From the NCBI GenBank assembly GCA_035628915.1, contig DASPIW010000062.1:11395-75394 (forward strand): DNA of 64,000 nt. The letters are read 5' to 3'. Source of the stretch: JARBUG01 sp035628915. GTDB lineage: Bacteria; Bacillota; Sulfobacillia; Symbiobacteriales; Symbiobacteriaceae. This document shows, in pieces, positions 9,650 to 18,537 of this stretch (the first letter of the stretch is position 1; each line of letters opens with the position of its first letter). Below the pieces are notes generated by a model that was not told the origin of the DNA, did no database searches, and saw nothing but the letters and a program-made list of their open reading frames with translations. The position numbers and the translations under genes were made by a program.

Positions 9650-9775
9650 CGACCTGCGCTTACGAGGTTAGCTGTCGGATTCGGGCGGTCAAAGTTGCCC
9701 TACCCGCCGTGGTCGGCGGGATTCACCCCAAAATTGGTTCCCCCGTTCCCTTTCGGGATTCAGCGTCCAATACCC
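9650..9775 (-). promoter_or_regulatory. ydaO/yuaA-type cyclic di-AMP riboswitch
   Basis: On the minus strand the core consensus blocks occur in order: CGCTGAATCCCGAAAGGG, a CGGGGGAACC turn, TTTGGGGTGAATCC, GGGTAGGGC, and CCGAATCCGACAGCTAACC followed by TCGTAAGCG. These are the invariant parts of the ydaO/yuaA class, which turns gene expression off when c-di-AMP is bound. It lies about 70 bases upstream of the zinc-ribbon gene. Between them is a GC-rich hairpin (around 9617-9650) without a T run, so control may be through pausing or ribosome access rather than a classical terminator. Confidence 0.9.
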
Positions 9776-9982
9776 ATGTTACACGATCATTCGTTCTGTG
9801 TGAAGTACGGTGCATCAAGAATGGACAAGTTCGTTTCAGGCAGTAAATTCCACCCTCCGCCGGAGGAGTCTTTGCGCGCCCGTTCCTGGCCACCCGTACG
9901 CCCACTTTCCTATCGACTTTTCCGTACCACATGAGCGAAAATAGGAACGGTATGACCACTAGCCAGGAAAGGTGGGGTCCCA
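9776..9982. other. Intergenic region between divergent transcripts
   Basis: Contains the 5' end and presumably the promoter of the riboswitch RNA (minus) and the leader of the DUF1189 gene (plus). I see no further gene and no clear consensus promoter hexamers. Confidence 0.5.
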
Positions 9983-10786
9983 TTGTCCTTCCTCGAACGC
10001 ATCCAGGCAGCCACACTCGGGTTCAACGGCTATGCGCGCCTGGGACGAGATAATGCCAGCGGTTTCGGCTTCATGGCAGTGATCCTCCTGATTGCCATGA
10101 CCATCTCCTGCATCTGGAGCACCATTCAATTCACCCGCGGCATGGGCGCCGCTTCAGACGAACTCGCCGGCATTCCGGACTTCACCTTCAGCAACGGGCA
10201 GGTCGAGTTTAAGGAGCAGATGCCCTATCAGGTCAAGACCGACGACACCCTGATTGTGATTGACACGACCGGGCAGACCGGACCTGAAGTGCTGAACGGC
10301 TACCGGAGCGGCATGCTGATCACCAGGGACCGGCTGTATCAGATCCAGCCGACCGGCGGCATACAGGAAGTCGACCTCAGCACAATCCCGTTCACCCTTA
10401 GTAAGGACAGCGTCATCGGGTTTATTCAGAAGCTCTGGATCTTCATTCCGATCGGGTACCTTTTCATGTATGCCTTCCAGCTCGGCTTCAAGGCGCTCGA
10501 CGCCTGCATCCTCGGGCTCGTCGGCCTGATTTACGGCAGCAGCACGGGGCGCAGGGTCGACTTCGGCCTGGGCTTCAAGCTCGGACTGTACGCTGTCACC
10601 ATCCCCACGCTGCTGCAGTGGATCATTCCGGGATGGTCGACCGTACCCTTCAGTTCCGCCAAGGGCACCATGGGCTTCCTCGGCTGGTGGGCGATAGCAA
10701 TTCTCTATCTGATCATGGGCCTGCAGGCATACTTCAAGAATCAGGACGACCAGATGCAAGGTGGCTATTACGCCGGCAATCCGTAA
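9983..10786 (+). CDS. DUF1189-type membrane protein
   Basis: 267-aa protein starting with TTG at 9983, with AAAGGTGGGG just upstream. One membrane helix near residues 27-50 is followed by an extracytoplasmic domain of about 100 residues, then four further membrane helices (about 148-250) and a short polar tail. This layout, and the N-terminal pattern SFLERIQAATLGF, fit the DUF1189 family, whose function is not known. It is flanked by a hairpin terminator at 10802-10826, so it is probably monocistronic. Confidence 0.68.
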   Translation: MSFLERIQAATLGFNGYARLGRDNASGFGFMAVILLIAMTISCIWSTIQFTRGMGAASDELAGIPDFTFSNGQVEFKEQMPYQVKTDDTLIVIDTTGQTGPEVLNGYRSGMLITRDRLYQIQPTGGIQEVDLSTIPFTLSKDSVIGFIQKLWIFIPIGYLFMYAFQLGFKALDACILGLVGLIYGSSTGRRVDFGLGFKLGLYAVTIPTLLQWIIPGWSTVPFSSAKGTMGFLGWWAIAILYLIMGLQAYFKNQDDQMQGGYYAGNP

Positions 10787-10801
10787 CTCTCAACGCAGAA
10801 T

Positions 10802-10826
10802 GGCGGCAGGCAACTGCCGCCTTTCC
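10802..10826 (+). terminator. Terminator after the DUF1189 gene
   Basis: GGCGGCAG / CTGCCGCC stem with GCAA loop and TTTCC. Confidence 0.7.
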
Positions 10827-10954
10827 TGTTCGCAGGACCTTGAAGAAACGAGAACATCTATCACCAAGGTCTATCATATAGATAAACCATTGAACGGGTC
10901 ATAAATTCTTTGTAACCGTCTTTAGCAAAAGTTCAGCGCGGGAATGGATAGGTA

Positions 10955-10963
10955 TGGTATACT
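10955..10963 (+). promoter_or_regulatory. Extended -10 promoter for the ppdK operon
   Basis: TGGTATACT (extended -10, TGn-TATACT) lies 27 bases before the GTG start of the regulator gene; the -35 region (around 10932) is poor, as expected for an extended -10 promoter. Confidence 0.5.
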
Positions 10964-10990
10964 CATTACCGTTAACAGGAGGAGAGGCGC

Positions 10991-11812
10991 GTGTCGACGC
11001 GACCTGTCGTGTTCGTGGTCTCCGATTCCGTAGGGGAGACGGCAGACCTGGTGGCCCGTGCCGCCATATCGCAGTTTGGCGGCTCCTCCGTTGAAATCCG
11101 CCGGTACCCGATGGTCGACGATCGGGCGACGTTACGCGAGGTCATTGAGGCCGCGCGCAAACAGCCCACGCTCATCGTCTTCACCATCATCGTTCCGGAA
11201 GTCCGGGCCGAACTGAAGACCCTGACCATCCAGTACGGCATTCCGTCCGTGGACATCATGGGGCCCATGCTCGACGGGCTGACCAAGGTCCTGGCGCGGA
11301 CCCCGCTGCTGGAGCCAGGGTTGGTCCACAAGCTTGACGAGGACTACTTCCGGCGTGTCGAAGCGGTCGAGTTCGCCGTCAAGTATGACGACGGCAAGGA
11401 TCCCCGGGGCTTTCTCAGAGCCGACGTGGTGTTGCTGGGTGTCTCCCGGTCTTCCAAGACCCCTGTGTCCATGTACTTGGCCCACCGGCGGATCAAGGTC
11501 GCCAACCTGCCGCTGGTGCCGGAAGTCTCCCTTCCCAAAGAGCTCCTCCAGGTGCCCCCGCTCAAGGTCGTGGGTCTGCGGGTCAGTCCCGACAAACTAC
11601 ATGACATACGCGAAGAGCGCGTGCGCACAATGGGATTAAGAACGGATGCGAATTACGCCAACATGGAGCGCATCCTATTAGAGCTTGACTACGCCGAAGA
11701 GGTGTTCAAGAAGGTCGGCTGCCCGGTGATTGATGTGACGAATAAGGCGGTTGAAGAGACTGCCGTTCGAGTTTTGGAGATCATAAACCGAGGAGTGAGA
11801 TTCGGTGACTAA
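10991..11812 (+). CDS. Pyruvate, phosphate dikinase regulatory protein (kinase/phosphotransferase)
   Basis: 273-aa bifunctional regulator of the DUF299/PPSR family. Such proteins inactivate PPDK by ADP-dependent phosphorylation of an active-site Thr and reactivate it by Pi-dependent removal. The hallmarks are the N-terminal VFVVSDSVGETA and the P-loop-like GVSRSSKTP near residues 150-158. GTG at 10991 has AGGAGGAG at 10978-10985. The next gene, ppdK, starts inside the last codons of this one (8-base overlap), so enzyme and regulator are coupled. The PPDK rather than PEP-synthase assignment rests on that neighbour. Confidence 0.94.
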   Translation: MSTRPVVFVVSDSVGETADLVARAAISQFGGSSVEIRRYPMVDDRATLREVIEAARKQPTLIVFTIIVPEVRAELKTLTIQYGIPSVDIMGPMLDGLTKVLARTPLLEPGLVHKLDEDYFRRVEAVEFAVKYDDGKDPRGFLRADVVLLGVSRSSKTPVSMYLAHRRIKVANLPLVPEVSLPKELLQVPPLKVVGLRVSPDKLHDIREERVRTMGLRTDANYANMERILLELDYAEEVFKKVGCPVIDVTNKAVEETAVRVLEIINRGVRFGD

Positions 11813-14474
11813 GAAGTTCGTCTATGCCTTCAACGAAGGCCGCGCAGACATGAAGGCTCTGCTCGGCGGCAAGGGCGCCAACCTCGCCGAAATGACCAAC
11901 ATTGGCCTCCCTGTTCCTCCAGGCTTCACCATCACCACCGAAGTCTGCAACATTTACTCGCAGACCGGCAAGCTGCCCGAGGAAGTTCAGCCGCAGATCG
12001 ATGAGATGCTGGCTGCCCTCGAAGCCAAGCTGGGCAAGCAGCTCGGCGGCAAGACCAACCCCCTGCTCCTCTCCGTCCGCTCCGGCGCCCCTCTCTCCAT
12101 GCCCGGCATGATGGATACCATCCTGAACCTCGGCCTGAACGACGAGACCGTCCTTGTGCACGCCGCCAACACCAACAATGAGCGGTTCGCCTGGGACTGC
12201 TACCGCCGCTTTATCCAGATGTTCTCCAACGTCGTGCTTGAGACCGGCCTGCACAACTTCGAGCAGATCCTCGAGCAGCACAAGCACAAGGCTGGCGTTA
12301 CCGCCGACATCGACCTGACCACTGAGAACCTGAAGGCGATCGTGAAGGACTACAAGGCCGCCGTCGTCAAGCTGACCGGCCGGGAGTTCCCGCAGAGCCC
12401 GAAGGAGCAGCTCGACATGGCCATCATGGCCGTGTTCCGGTCCTGGAACAACCCCCGTGCTCAGGTCTACCGGAAGATCAACAAGATCTCCGACAGCCTC
12501 GGCACCGCCGTCAACGTGCAGTCCATGGTCTTCGGCAACATGGGTATGGACTCCGCCACGGGCGTCGTCTTCACCCGTAACCCGAACTCCGGCGAGAAGG
12601 AATTCTACGGCGAGTACCTGCCGAACGCCCAGGGCGAAGACGTCGTGGCCGGCATTCGTACCCCGTACCAGATCGCGCACCTGAAGGAAGAGATGCCCGA
12701 GTCCTATGACCAGCTGTTCGAAATGTGCGAGCTGCTGGAGAAGCACTACGGCGACATGCAGGACATCGAGTTCACCATCGAGCGCAGCAAGCTCTTCATG
12801 CTGCAGTGCCGCAGCGGCAAGCGCGCTCCCATCGCCGCCATCAAGATCAACGTAGACCTCGCCAAGGAAGGTAAGATCTCAAAGGAGCAGGCCGTTCTGC
12901 GCGTGGAGCAGAGCCAGATCGACAAGATCCTGCACCGCGGCATCGACCCCAAGGCGAAGGTTGACATCCTGGCCACCGGTCTGGCCGCCTCTCCGGGCGC
13001 CGCCGCCGGTATCGCCGTCTTCGATCCCGAGAAGGCCGAGAAGCTGGTCGCCGCCGGCCAGAAGGTAGTCCTCGTCCGGCCCGAGACCTCGCCTGACGAC
13101 ATCCATGGCATCGTCGTCGCCCAGGGCATCCTGACCTCCCGTGGCGGCATGACCTCCCACGCCGCCATTGTTTCCCGCGGTATGGGCAAGCCCTGCGTTG
13201 TCGGCTGCGAGGCCATCAAGATCGATCTGGACAAGGACCAGTTCACCGTGGGCAACCGCGTTGTGAAGGCCGGTGAGTTCATCACCATCGACGGCGCCAC
13301 CGGCAATGTCATGCTCGGCCTGGTTCCCACCGTCGATCCCAAGATCACCGCCGAGTTCCAGCAGCTGCTCGAGTGGGCCGATGAGATCCGCGTCCTGAAG
13401 ATCCGCGCCAACGCCGACAACCCGCAGGATGCTGCCAAGGCCCGCGAGTTCGGCGCCGAAGGCATCGGCCTCTGCCGGACTGAGCATATGTTCGGCCAGG
13501 GCGGCCACCATCCGGAGCGCATGGAAGTCGCCCGCGAAATGATTCTCGCCGATAACCTCGAGGAGCGGAAGAAGGCCCTCGAGAAGCTGCTGGTCATGCA
13601 GCAGCAGGACTTCTACGAAATGTTCAAGGCGATGGCGCCGTACCCCGTCACCATCCGCCTGCTCGATCCGCCTCTGCATGAGTTCCTGCCCGGCGAAGAA
13701 GAGCTCGCCATCGAAGTCGCCGTCAACAAGGCGCTCGGCAAGGTCGACAAGGACAAGGAAGCCCTGCTCAAGAAGGTGCGTGCCCTCTCCGAAATCAACC
13801 CGATGCTCGGCTTCCGCGGCTGCCGCCTCGGCATGATCTTCCCCGAGATCTCCGAAATGCAGCTGTACGCCATCTTCCAGGCTGCCGCGCAGTGCAACAA
13901 GGAAGGCATCGCGGTGGAGCCCGAGATCATGCACCCGCTCATCGGCCACATTAACGAGCTGAAGTTCCTGAGCGACATGACTCACCGCATTGGCAAGGAA
14001 GTCATGGAGAAGACGGGCACCAGCTTCAAGTACCTCAACGGCACGATGATCGAGATTCCGCGGGCTGCCATGACCTCCGACGAGATCGCTACCGAAGCCG
14101 AGTTCTTCTCCTTCGGCACCAACGACCTGACCCAGACCACCTACGGCTACAGCCGTGACGACGCCGAAGGCAAGTTCCTGGCGCAGTATGTCGAGAAGAA
14201 GATCCTCCCCGAGAACCCGTTCGTCACCCTCGACCGCACCGGCGTCGGCGGCCTGATGAAGATCTCCGTCGAAAAGGGCCGCCAGGTCCGCCCGAACATC
14301 AAGCTCGGCATCTGCGGCGAGCACGGCGGCGATCCTTCCTCCATCGAGTTCTGCCACCAGCTCGGCCTGACCTACGTCTCCTGCTCCCCGTACCGCGTGC
14401 CCGTGGCCCGCATCGCTGCGGCCCAGGCCGCTGCCCGGGCTGCCGGCGGCAAGGCGACCACGTCCACCCTGTAA
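11805..14474 (+). CDS. ppdK: Pyruvate, phosphate dikinase
   Basis: 889 aa, normal length, interconverting pyruvate + ATP + Pi and PEP + AMP + PPi. The ATP-grasp nucleotide-binding part is N-terminal (KGANLAEMTNIGLPVPPGFT). The swivelling phosphohistidine domain carries GGMTSHAAIVSRGMGKPCV, with His452 as phosphate carrier and the preceding Thr as the regulatory target. The PEP-binding barrel includes the C-terminal GICGEHGGDP with Cys837. GTG at 11805 is preceded by GAGGAGTGAG. Codon use is strongly biased to C/G-ending codons, typical of a highly expressed gene. A hairpin terminator follows. Confidence 0.97.
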   Translation: MTKKFVYAFNEGRADMKALLGGKGANLAEMTNIGLPVPPGFTITTEVCNIYSQTGKLPEEVQPQIDEMLAALEAKLGKQLGGKTNPLLLSVRSGAPLSMPGMMDTILNLGLNDETVLVHAANTNNERFAWDCYRRFIQMFSNVVLETGLHNFEQILEQHKHKAGVTADIDLTTENLKAIVKDYKAAVVKLTGREFPQSPKEQLDMAIMAVFRSWNNPRAQVYRKINKISDSLGTAVNVQSMVFGNMGMDSATGVVFTRNPNSGEKEFYGEYLPNAQGEDVVAGIRTPYQIAHLKEEMPESYDQLFEMCELLEKHYGDMQDIEFTIERSKLFMLQCRSGKRAPIAAIKINVDLAKEGKISKEQAVLRVEQSQIDKILHRGIDPKAKVDILATGLAASPGAAAGIAVFDPEKAEKLVAAGQKVVLVRPETSPDDIHGIVVAQGILTSRGGMTSHAAIVSRGMGKPCVVGCEAIKIDLDKDQFTVGNRVVKAGEFITIDGATGNVMLGLVPTVDPKITAEFQQLLEWADEIRVLKIRANADNPQDAAKAREFGAEGIGLCRTEHMFGQGGHHPERMEVAREMILADNLEERKKALEKLLVMQQQDFYEMFKAMAPYPVTIRLLDPPLHEFLPGEEELAIEVAVNKALGKVDKDKEALLKKVRALSEINPMLGFRGCRLGMIFPEISEMQLYAIFQAAAQCNKEGIAVEPEIMHPLIGHINELKFLSDMTHRIGKEVMEKTGTSFKYLNGTMIEIPRAAMTSDEIATEAEFFSFGTNDLTQTTYGYSRDDAEGKFLAQYVEKKILPENPFVTLDRTGVGGLMKISVEKGRQVRPNIKLGICGEHGGDPSSIEFCHQLGLTYVSCSPYRVPVARIAAAQAAARAAGGKATTSTL

Positions 14475-14491
14475 CCCCGGTTGTTGATGTG

Positions 14492-14525
14492 GGGCCCACC
14501 TCGCTTCTCGGAGGTGGGCCCTTGT
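14492..14525 (+). terminator. Terminator of the ppdK operon
   Basis: 11-bp stem GGGCCCACCTC / GAGGTGGGCCC with an 8-base loop, then TTG. Confidence 0.7.
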
Positions 14526-14540
14526 ATGTGGGTCGTTCGG

Positions 14541-14720
14541 GAAATTTTGCCACGGAGGACACGGAGAACACGGATTACGCGGAATCCCGGACCGCTAACC
14601 GAGTGGAAAAGGGAATTTGAGCCACAGACTACCCGGGGTATACGGATGGTAACAACTAAAATAAAATATATATTATTTAATCCGTGGAATCTGTGTAATC
14701 CGTGGCCTCCGTGGTAAATT
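14541..14720. repeat. CCACGGAGG-type imperfect inverted-repeat element, copy 1
   Basis: About 180 bp whose ends are near mirror images: GAAATTTTGCCACGGAGGAC at the left and the complement of GGAATTTACCACGGAGGCC at the right, with further ACGGA/TCCGT motifs inside and an AT-rich centre (ataaaatatatattattt). It is much richer in AT than its neighbours and contains no credible gene. A second, degenerate copy lies at 42531-42650. It looks like a small non-autonomous repeat. Confidence 0.7.
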
Positions 14721-15052
14721 CCCCAATGACCATCAATAATACTAGGTCGAAAAGAGCACCGATATCCACTCCACAATGGGGCCCGAGTTCCAAATGAAAG
14801 GCAAACATCGGTTACGCGCCTTAAACTTCGTGATCAGGCGCACATGGAGAAGGAATCAGTATGTACGTGTAGAACCTACATGAGCGCACGAAACGCGCCC
14901 AAAAAGCGCCGCCCGGATAACGTTGAAACCCTCACCGCCGCACCAGCCCTGGACCATCCGGCTTGTGGACGGTAAGGGGTTTTCTGCTGTAAAAGGAACT
15001 AACCCCCTTTTGAGCGAACATTGTCTGACGTCAGGTAGAGAGGTGGTGACCG
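14721..15052 (+). other. Leader region of dnaG
   Basis: No gene seen. Contains a possible weak hairpin with AAGGGGTT ... AACCCCCTTTT (about 14975-15012) and the AGAGAGGTGGTG Shine-Dalgarno of dnaG. No consensus promoter pair stands out. Confidence 0.4.
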
Positions 15053-16942
15053 GTGGCCCTGCACGACAACCAGGCGTTCAAAGACGAGGTTCGGGCCAAG
15101 AACGATATCGTTGAAGTAATCTCGTCATACGTCAAGCTGGAGAAGAGGGGCAACCGGTATGTCGGCCTCTGTCCTTTCCATGGCGAAAAAACCCCCTCTT
15201 TCCACGTGATTCCGCAGATGCAGATGTACCACTGCTTCGGCTGCAAGGCCAGCGGTGACGTTTTCAAATTCCTGCAGGAGCGGGAGCACCTGTCGTTCTA
15301 CGAAGCCCTGGTTCAACTGGCCAAGCGCGCCCGCATCCCGCTGCCCAAAGAAGAGCGCACTCCCGAAGAGGAGAAAGCCTATCGGGAGCGGCGCAGCATG
15401 TATGATGCGCTGGAGTTCGCCGCACGCTTCTACCACCATCAGCTCACGGGAGAAGCCGGGAAGGCCGGCCTCGACTATTTGCTGGGGCGCGGCCTTTCGG
15501 AAGAGACGATCCGCACGTTCCGGCTTGGCTGGGCGCCCGGGTACGGGAAGCTGACGCAGGCACTGCGCGGCCGATTCGACCCCGAAACCGCCTTGAAGGC
15601 CGGGCTGATTTTAACCCGCCGCGAGGGTTCGGGGTACATTGACGCCTTCTTCGACCGCGTCATATTCCCCATTACCGATCTGACTGGGCGGACTATTGGT
15701 TTCGGTGGCCGCATACTGCAGGGGAATGGGCCAAAATACAAGAATACATCCGATACGCCTTTGTTCACCAAGCGCCACGTACTGTTCGGCCTCGCCCAGG
15801 CGAAGGACGCCATACGTACCCGAAACCAGGCGATTCTCGTCGAAGGATACATGGACGTCATTATGCCCCATCAGGTCGGCATCAAGAACGTCGTGGCGCC
15901 CCTGGGCACCGCCCTCACGGAAGAACAATGCAAGCTGCTGCGGCAGCAGGCCGAGCAAGTCGTCGTCGCGTTCGACTCGGACACGGCCGGTCAAATGGCC
16001 ACGCTGCGCAGCCTGGACATCCTCTACGACCTCGGCTGCGACGTGCGCATCCTACGGCTGCCTGACGGCAAGGACCCGGATGAGTACATCCGTACGCATG
16101 GACCGGAAGGGTTCCAGCGTTGCATTGACGAAGCAATGCCATTAGTCGAGTTCAAGCTCCGGCTGGCGATTGAGCGGAACCCGGGTTCGCAGGCGAAGGC
16201 TGTCGAAGCCGTGGCGCGGGTCCTGGTCGACCTGAAAAACGACATTCTCCGTGAGGAGTACGTCGGCAAAATCGTCAACATCTTTGCCGAAGGTACCCAA
16301 AAACCACCCGACCCCGACCTGAAAAAAGCCATCGACCGGCAGATGAATCGCCTTCTGCACGGCGGCTTCCAGCATAACCTGCCAGATTCCAGGAATAATA
16401 GTAGGGACTTGGGGTTAGCTGGGCCCGGGTCCGGACCACAGGTGAACCCACAGGCCGGTCCTGCGCAGGGAAATCCCCTGGCGCTCAAACTTACTCGTGA
16501 CGACCTGGCCTGGAGGGCGGAGCGCAAGCTCATCCACCTGCTGCTGGAATACCCCGGGTTCGCGGCGCGCATTGAAGCGAGTCTGGGGGACGTTCCGTTC
16601 GGCGACCCGACACATCAGACCATTTTCGCGGCGGTCAAGGCCCGGGCCGGCGCCGGCGGCGCTACAGGCCCCACTGCAGCGCAGGTGCTTGACTCGCTGG
16701 TTGATCCCGATGCACGGCAGGTGCTGCTGGAACTGGCGGCGAATCCGCCGGTTAGCAGCCACGCGGAACAGGAAGCCGCCGATTGCATCGAGAATCTAAT
16801 GGAGCATAGGAATTCAAGGAGAATAGCGGACTTGGAGAAGCAGATGCAAACGTACCAGGCGGCTGGGCAGCCGGTTCCGGCCAGCGTGGTTGAAGAGTGG
16901 ACCCAACGCCAACTCAAAATGAGAAAGCCGTCCAAGTCCTGA
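15053..16942 (+). CDS. dnaG: DNA primase
   Basis: 629-aa primase that lays RNA primers for replication. The N-terminal CHC2 zinc ribbon is intact: Cys40, His43, Cys61, Cys64 (CPFHGEKTPSFH ... YHCFGC). The Toprim domain shows ILVEGYMDV near residue 264 and FDSDTAGQ near 306. The C-terminal ~150 residues are the DnaB-helicase interaction domain, separated by a Gly/Pro/Asn-rich linker (about residues 455-480). GTG at 15053 follows AGAGAGGTGGTG. The dnaG-rpoD order is the standard macromolecular synthesis arrangement; the stop is 28 bases before the rpoD start. Confidence 0.96.
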   Translation: MALHDNQAFKDEVRAKNDIVEVISSYVKLEKRGNRYVGLCPFHGEKTPSFHVIPQMQMYHCFGCKASGDVFKFLQEREHLSFYEALVQLAKRARIPLPKEERTPEEEKAYRERRSMYDALEFAARFYHHQLTGEAGKAGLDYLLGRGLSEETIRTFRLGWAPGYGKLTQALRGRFDPETALKAGLILTRREGSGYIDAFFDRVIFPITDLTGRTIGFGGRILQGNGPKYKNTSDTPLFTKRHVLFGLAQAKDAIRTRNQAILVEGYMDVIMPHQVGIKNVVAPLGTALTEEQCKLLRQQAEQVVVAFDSDTAGQMATLRSLDILYDLGCDVRILRLPDGKDPDEYIRTHGPEGFQRCIDEAMPLVEFKLRLAIERNPGSQAKAVEAVARVLVDLKNDILREEYVGKIVNIFAEGTQKPPDPDLKKAIDRQMNRLLHGGFQHNLPDSRNNSRDLGLAGPGSGPQVNPQAGPAQGNPLALKLTRDDLAWRAERKLIHLLLEYPGFAARIEASLGDVPFGDPTHQTIFAAVKARAGAGGATGPTAAQVLDSLVDPDARQVLLELAANPPVSSHAEQEAADCIENLMEHRNSRRIADLEKQMQTYQAAGQPVPASVVEEWTQRQLKMRKPSKS

Positions 16943-16970
16943 GGTGTGTGCGGAAGGGGGGGTAGTCATC

Positions 16971-18101
16971 GTGGAGTCCAAGGAGATCAAGCTTGAAAAC
17001 GCCAAGGAACTGGTAAAAGATCTCGTCGTCAAGGGCAAACGGAAGGGCGCCCTCAGTTACGGGGAGATTGCCGACTCGCTTCAGGGCCTGGAACTCGGAG
17101 CCGACCAAATGGACGAGATCTACGAAGCCCTGGCCGACGCCGGTATCGACGTGGTCGGCGACCGTGGCGAAGAAACCGTAATTGAAGACGAGCCGGCTGT
17201 CATCGCTGATGATGAGGCGGAAGCCGGCATCGAAGACGAAGTCGAAATTGACCTTTCCGTACCGGAAGGGATTGCCATCGATGACCCGGTCCGCATGTAC
17301 CTAAAGGAGATCGGGCGTGTTCCTCTGCTCTCCGCCGAAGACGAGATCGACCTCGCCAAGCGGATCGAGCAGGGCGACGAGGAGGCCAAGCGGCGCCTGG
17401 CCGAAGCCAACCTGCGCCTGGTGGTAAGCATTGCAAAGCGGTATGTCGGGCGCGGCATGCTCTTCCTGGACCTGATCCAGGAAGGCAACCTGGGTCTGAT
17501 CAAGGCTGTCGAGAAGTTCGACTTCCGCAAGGGCTTCAAGTTCTCCACCTACGCTACCTGGTGGATCCGGCAGGCGATTACCCGGGCCATTGCAGACCAG
17601 GCCCGCACCATCCGCATTCCGGTTCACATGGTCGAAACCATCAACAAGCTAATCCGGGTCACCCGGCAGCTGGTGCAGGAACTGGGCCGCGAGCCCCTGC
17701 CCGAAGAGATCGCCAACGAAATGGACATTTCGGTGGAGCGGGTCCGCGAAATCCAGAAGATCTCCCAGGAGCCGGTCTCGCTCGAGACGCCCATCGGTGA
17801 GGAAGAAGACTCCCACCTCGGCGACTTCATCGAAGACCAGGACGCCCCGGCGCCCGCCGAGGCTGCCTCGTTCCGGCTGCTGAAAGAGCAGCTCGAAGAA
17901 GTGCTGGAGACCTTGACGCCCCGTGAAGAGAAGGTACTCCGCCTCCGGTTCGGCCTGGATGACGGTCGGGCCCGGACGCTCGAAGAAGTGGGCCACGTGT
18001 TTGGCGTCACCCGCGAGCGCATCCGCCAGATTGAGGCGAAGGCGCTCCGGAAGCTGCGGCATCCCAGCCGGAGCAAGAAGCTGAAGGACTATCTGGACTG
18101 A
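16971..18101 (+). CDS. rpoD: RNA polymerase primary sigma factor
   Basis: 376-aa sigma-70 group 1 factor. GTG at 16971 (MESKEIKLE) is chosen because a G-rich Shine-Dalgarno GGAAGGGGGGG ends about eight bases upstream; an earlier GTG would start inside the dnaG stop region. Region 1.1 occupies about residues 1-80, followed by an acidic linker. Region 1.2 starts at DPVRMYLKEIG, region 2 contains KFSTYATWWIRQAITRAIAD for -10 recognition and melting, and region 4.2 ends the protein with GVTRERIRQIEAKALRKLRH for -35 contact. Length and composition are typical of Firmicutes SigA. Confidence 0.97.
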   Translation: MESKEIKLENAKELVKDLVVKGKRKGALSYGEIADSLQGLELGADQMDEIYEALADAGIDVVGDRGEETVIEDEPAVIADDEAEAGIEDEVEIDLSVPEGIAIDDPVRMYLKEIGRVPLLSAEDEIDLAKRIEQGDEEAKRRLAEANLRLVVSIAKRYVGRGMLFLDLIQEGNLGLIKAVEKFDFRKGFKFSTYATWWIRQAITRAIADQARTIRIPVHMVETINKLIRVTRQLVQELGREPLPEEIANEMDISVERVREIQKISQEPVSLETPIGEEEDSHLGDFIEDQDAPAPAEAASFRLLKEQLEEVLETLTPREEKVLRLRFGLDDGRARTLEEVGHVFGVTRERIRQIEAKALRKLRHPSRSKKLKDYLD

Positions 18102-18120
18102 CAACCGCAAACGGTCAATT

Positions 18121-18160
18121 GGAGGCCGCCCGCTACTAACCAGTGCGGGCGGCTTTTTCT
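18121..18160 (+). terminator. Terminator of dnaG-rpoD
   Basis: GGCCGCCCGC / GCGGGCGGCT stem with a 10-base loop followed by TTTTTC. Confidence 0.85.
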
Positions 18161-18239
18161 GTCTTGACATATTCCTAACCCACCCGCAACGTTACGACAA
18201 CAAAGGACCGATAACATGAAATTGGCAAATGCGAATGGG

Positions 18240-18413
18240 GGGACACATCACGCTGTGCGACGGTCGCCCGAGGCGGAGCACGGGGAGGAGCAAGCCCGGG
18301 AGGCCGGAGCGGCCCCGAAGATGTGCACCAGGCCGTTGCCGCGGTGAGCGATTCGGCGGGCGGGCTGCGGGCGCTGGCAGAGAGACTTCATGAAGCTGGG
18401 AACCGTTTTTCTT
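18240..18413 (+). pseudogene. Possible remnant of a methyl-accepting chemotaxis protein C-terminus
   Basis: The only hint of content between rpoD and pstS. One frame reads AVAAVSDSAGGLRALAERLHEAGNRFS followed by TAA at 18411-18413, which resembles the end of MCP signalling domains (...LASLAEELQ..VGRF-stop). Just upstream, in a different frame, GEEQAREAGAA resembles the MCP motif that precedes it, so a frameshift near 18325 would be needed. No start or upstream body is present. Assignment by pattern only. Confidence 0.35.
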
Positions 18414-18537
18414 AAACAAACAGTAAGAAAAGGTTCCTTCAATCTGAACCAAATCAAAACCGGTTGTTATCACGGCGCTGTTACTTTTCTAGTGGTAGCA
18501 CACGAAAGCAGTGCTGGACGTTGAAAGGAGATCGGTG

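Noticed and set aside
12879..14357. 492-aa minus-strand open frame inside ppdK
   Set aside because: Shadow of a highly biased gene; ppdK motifs are intact on the plus strand.
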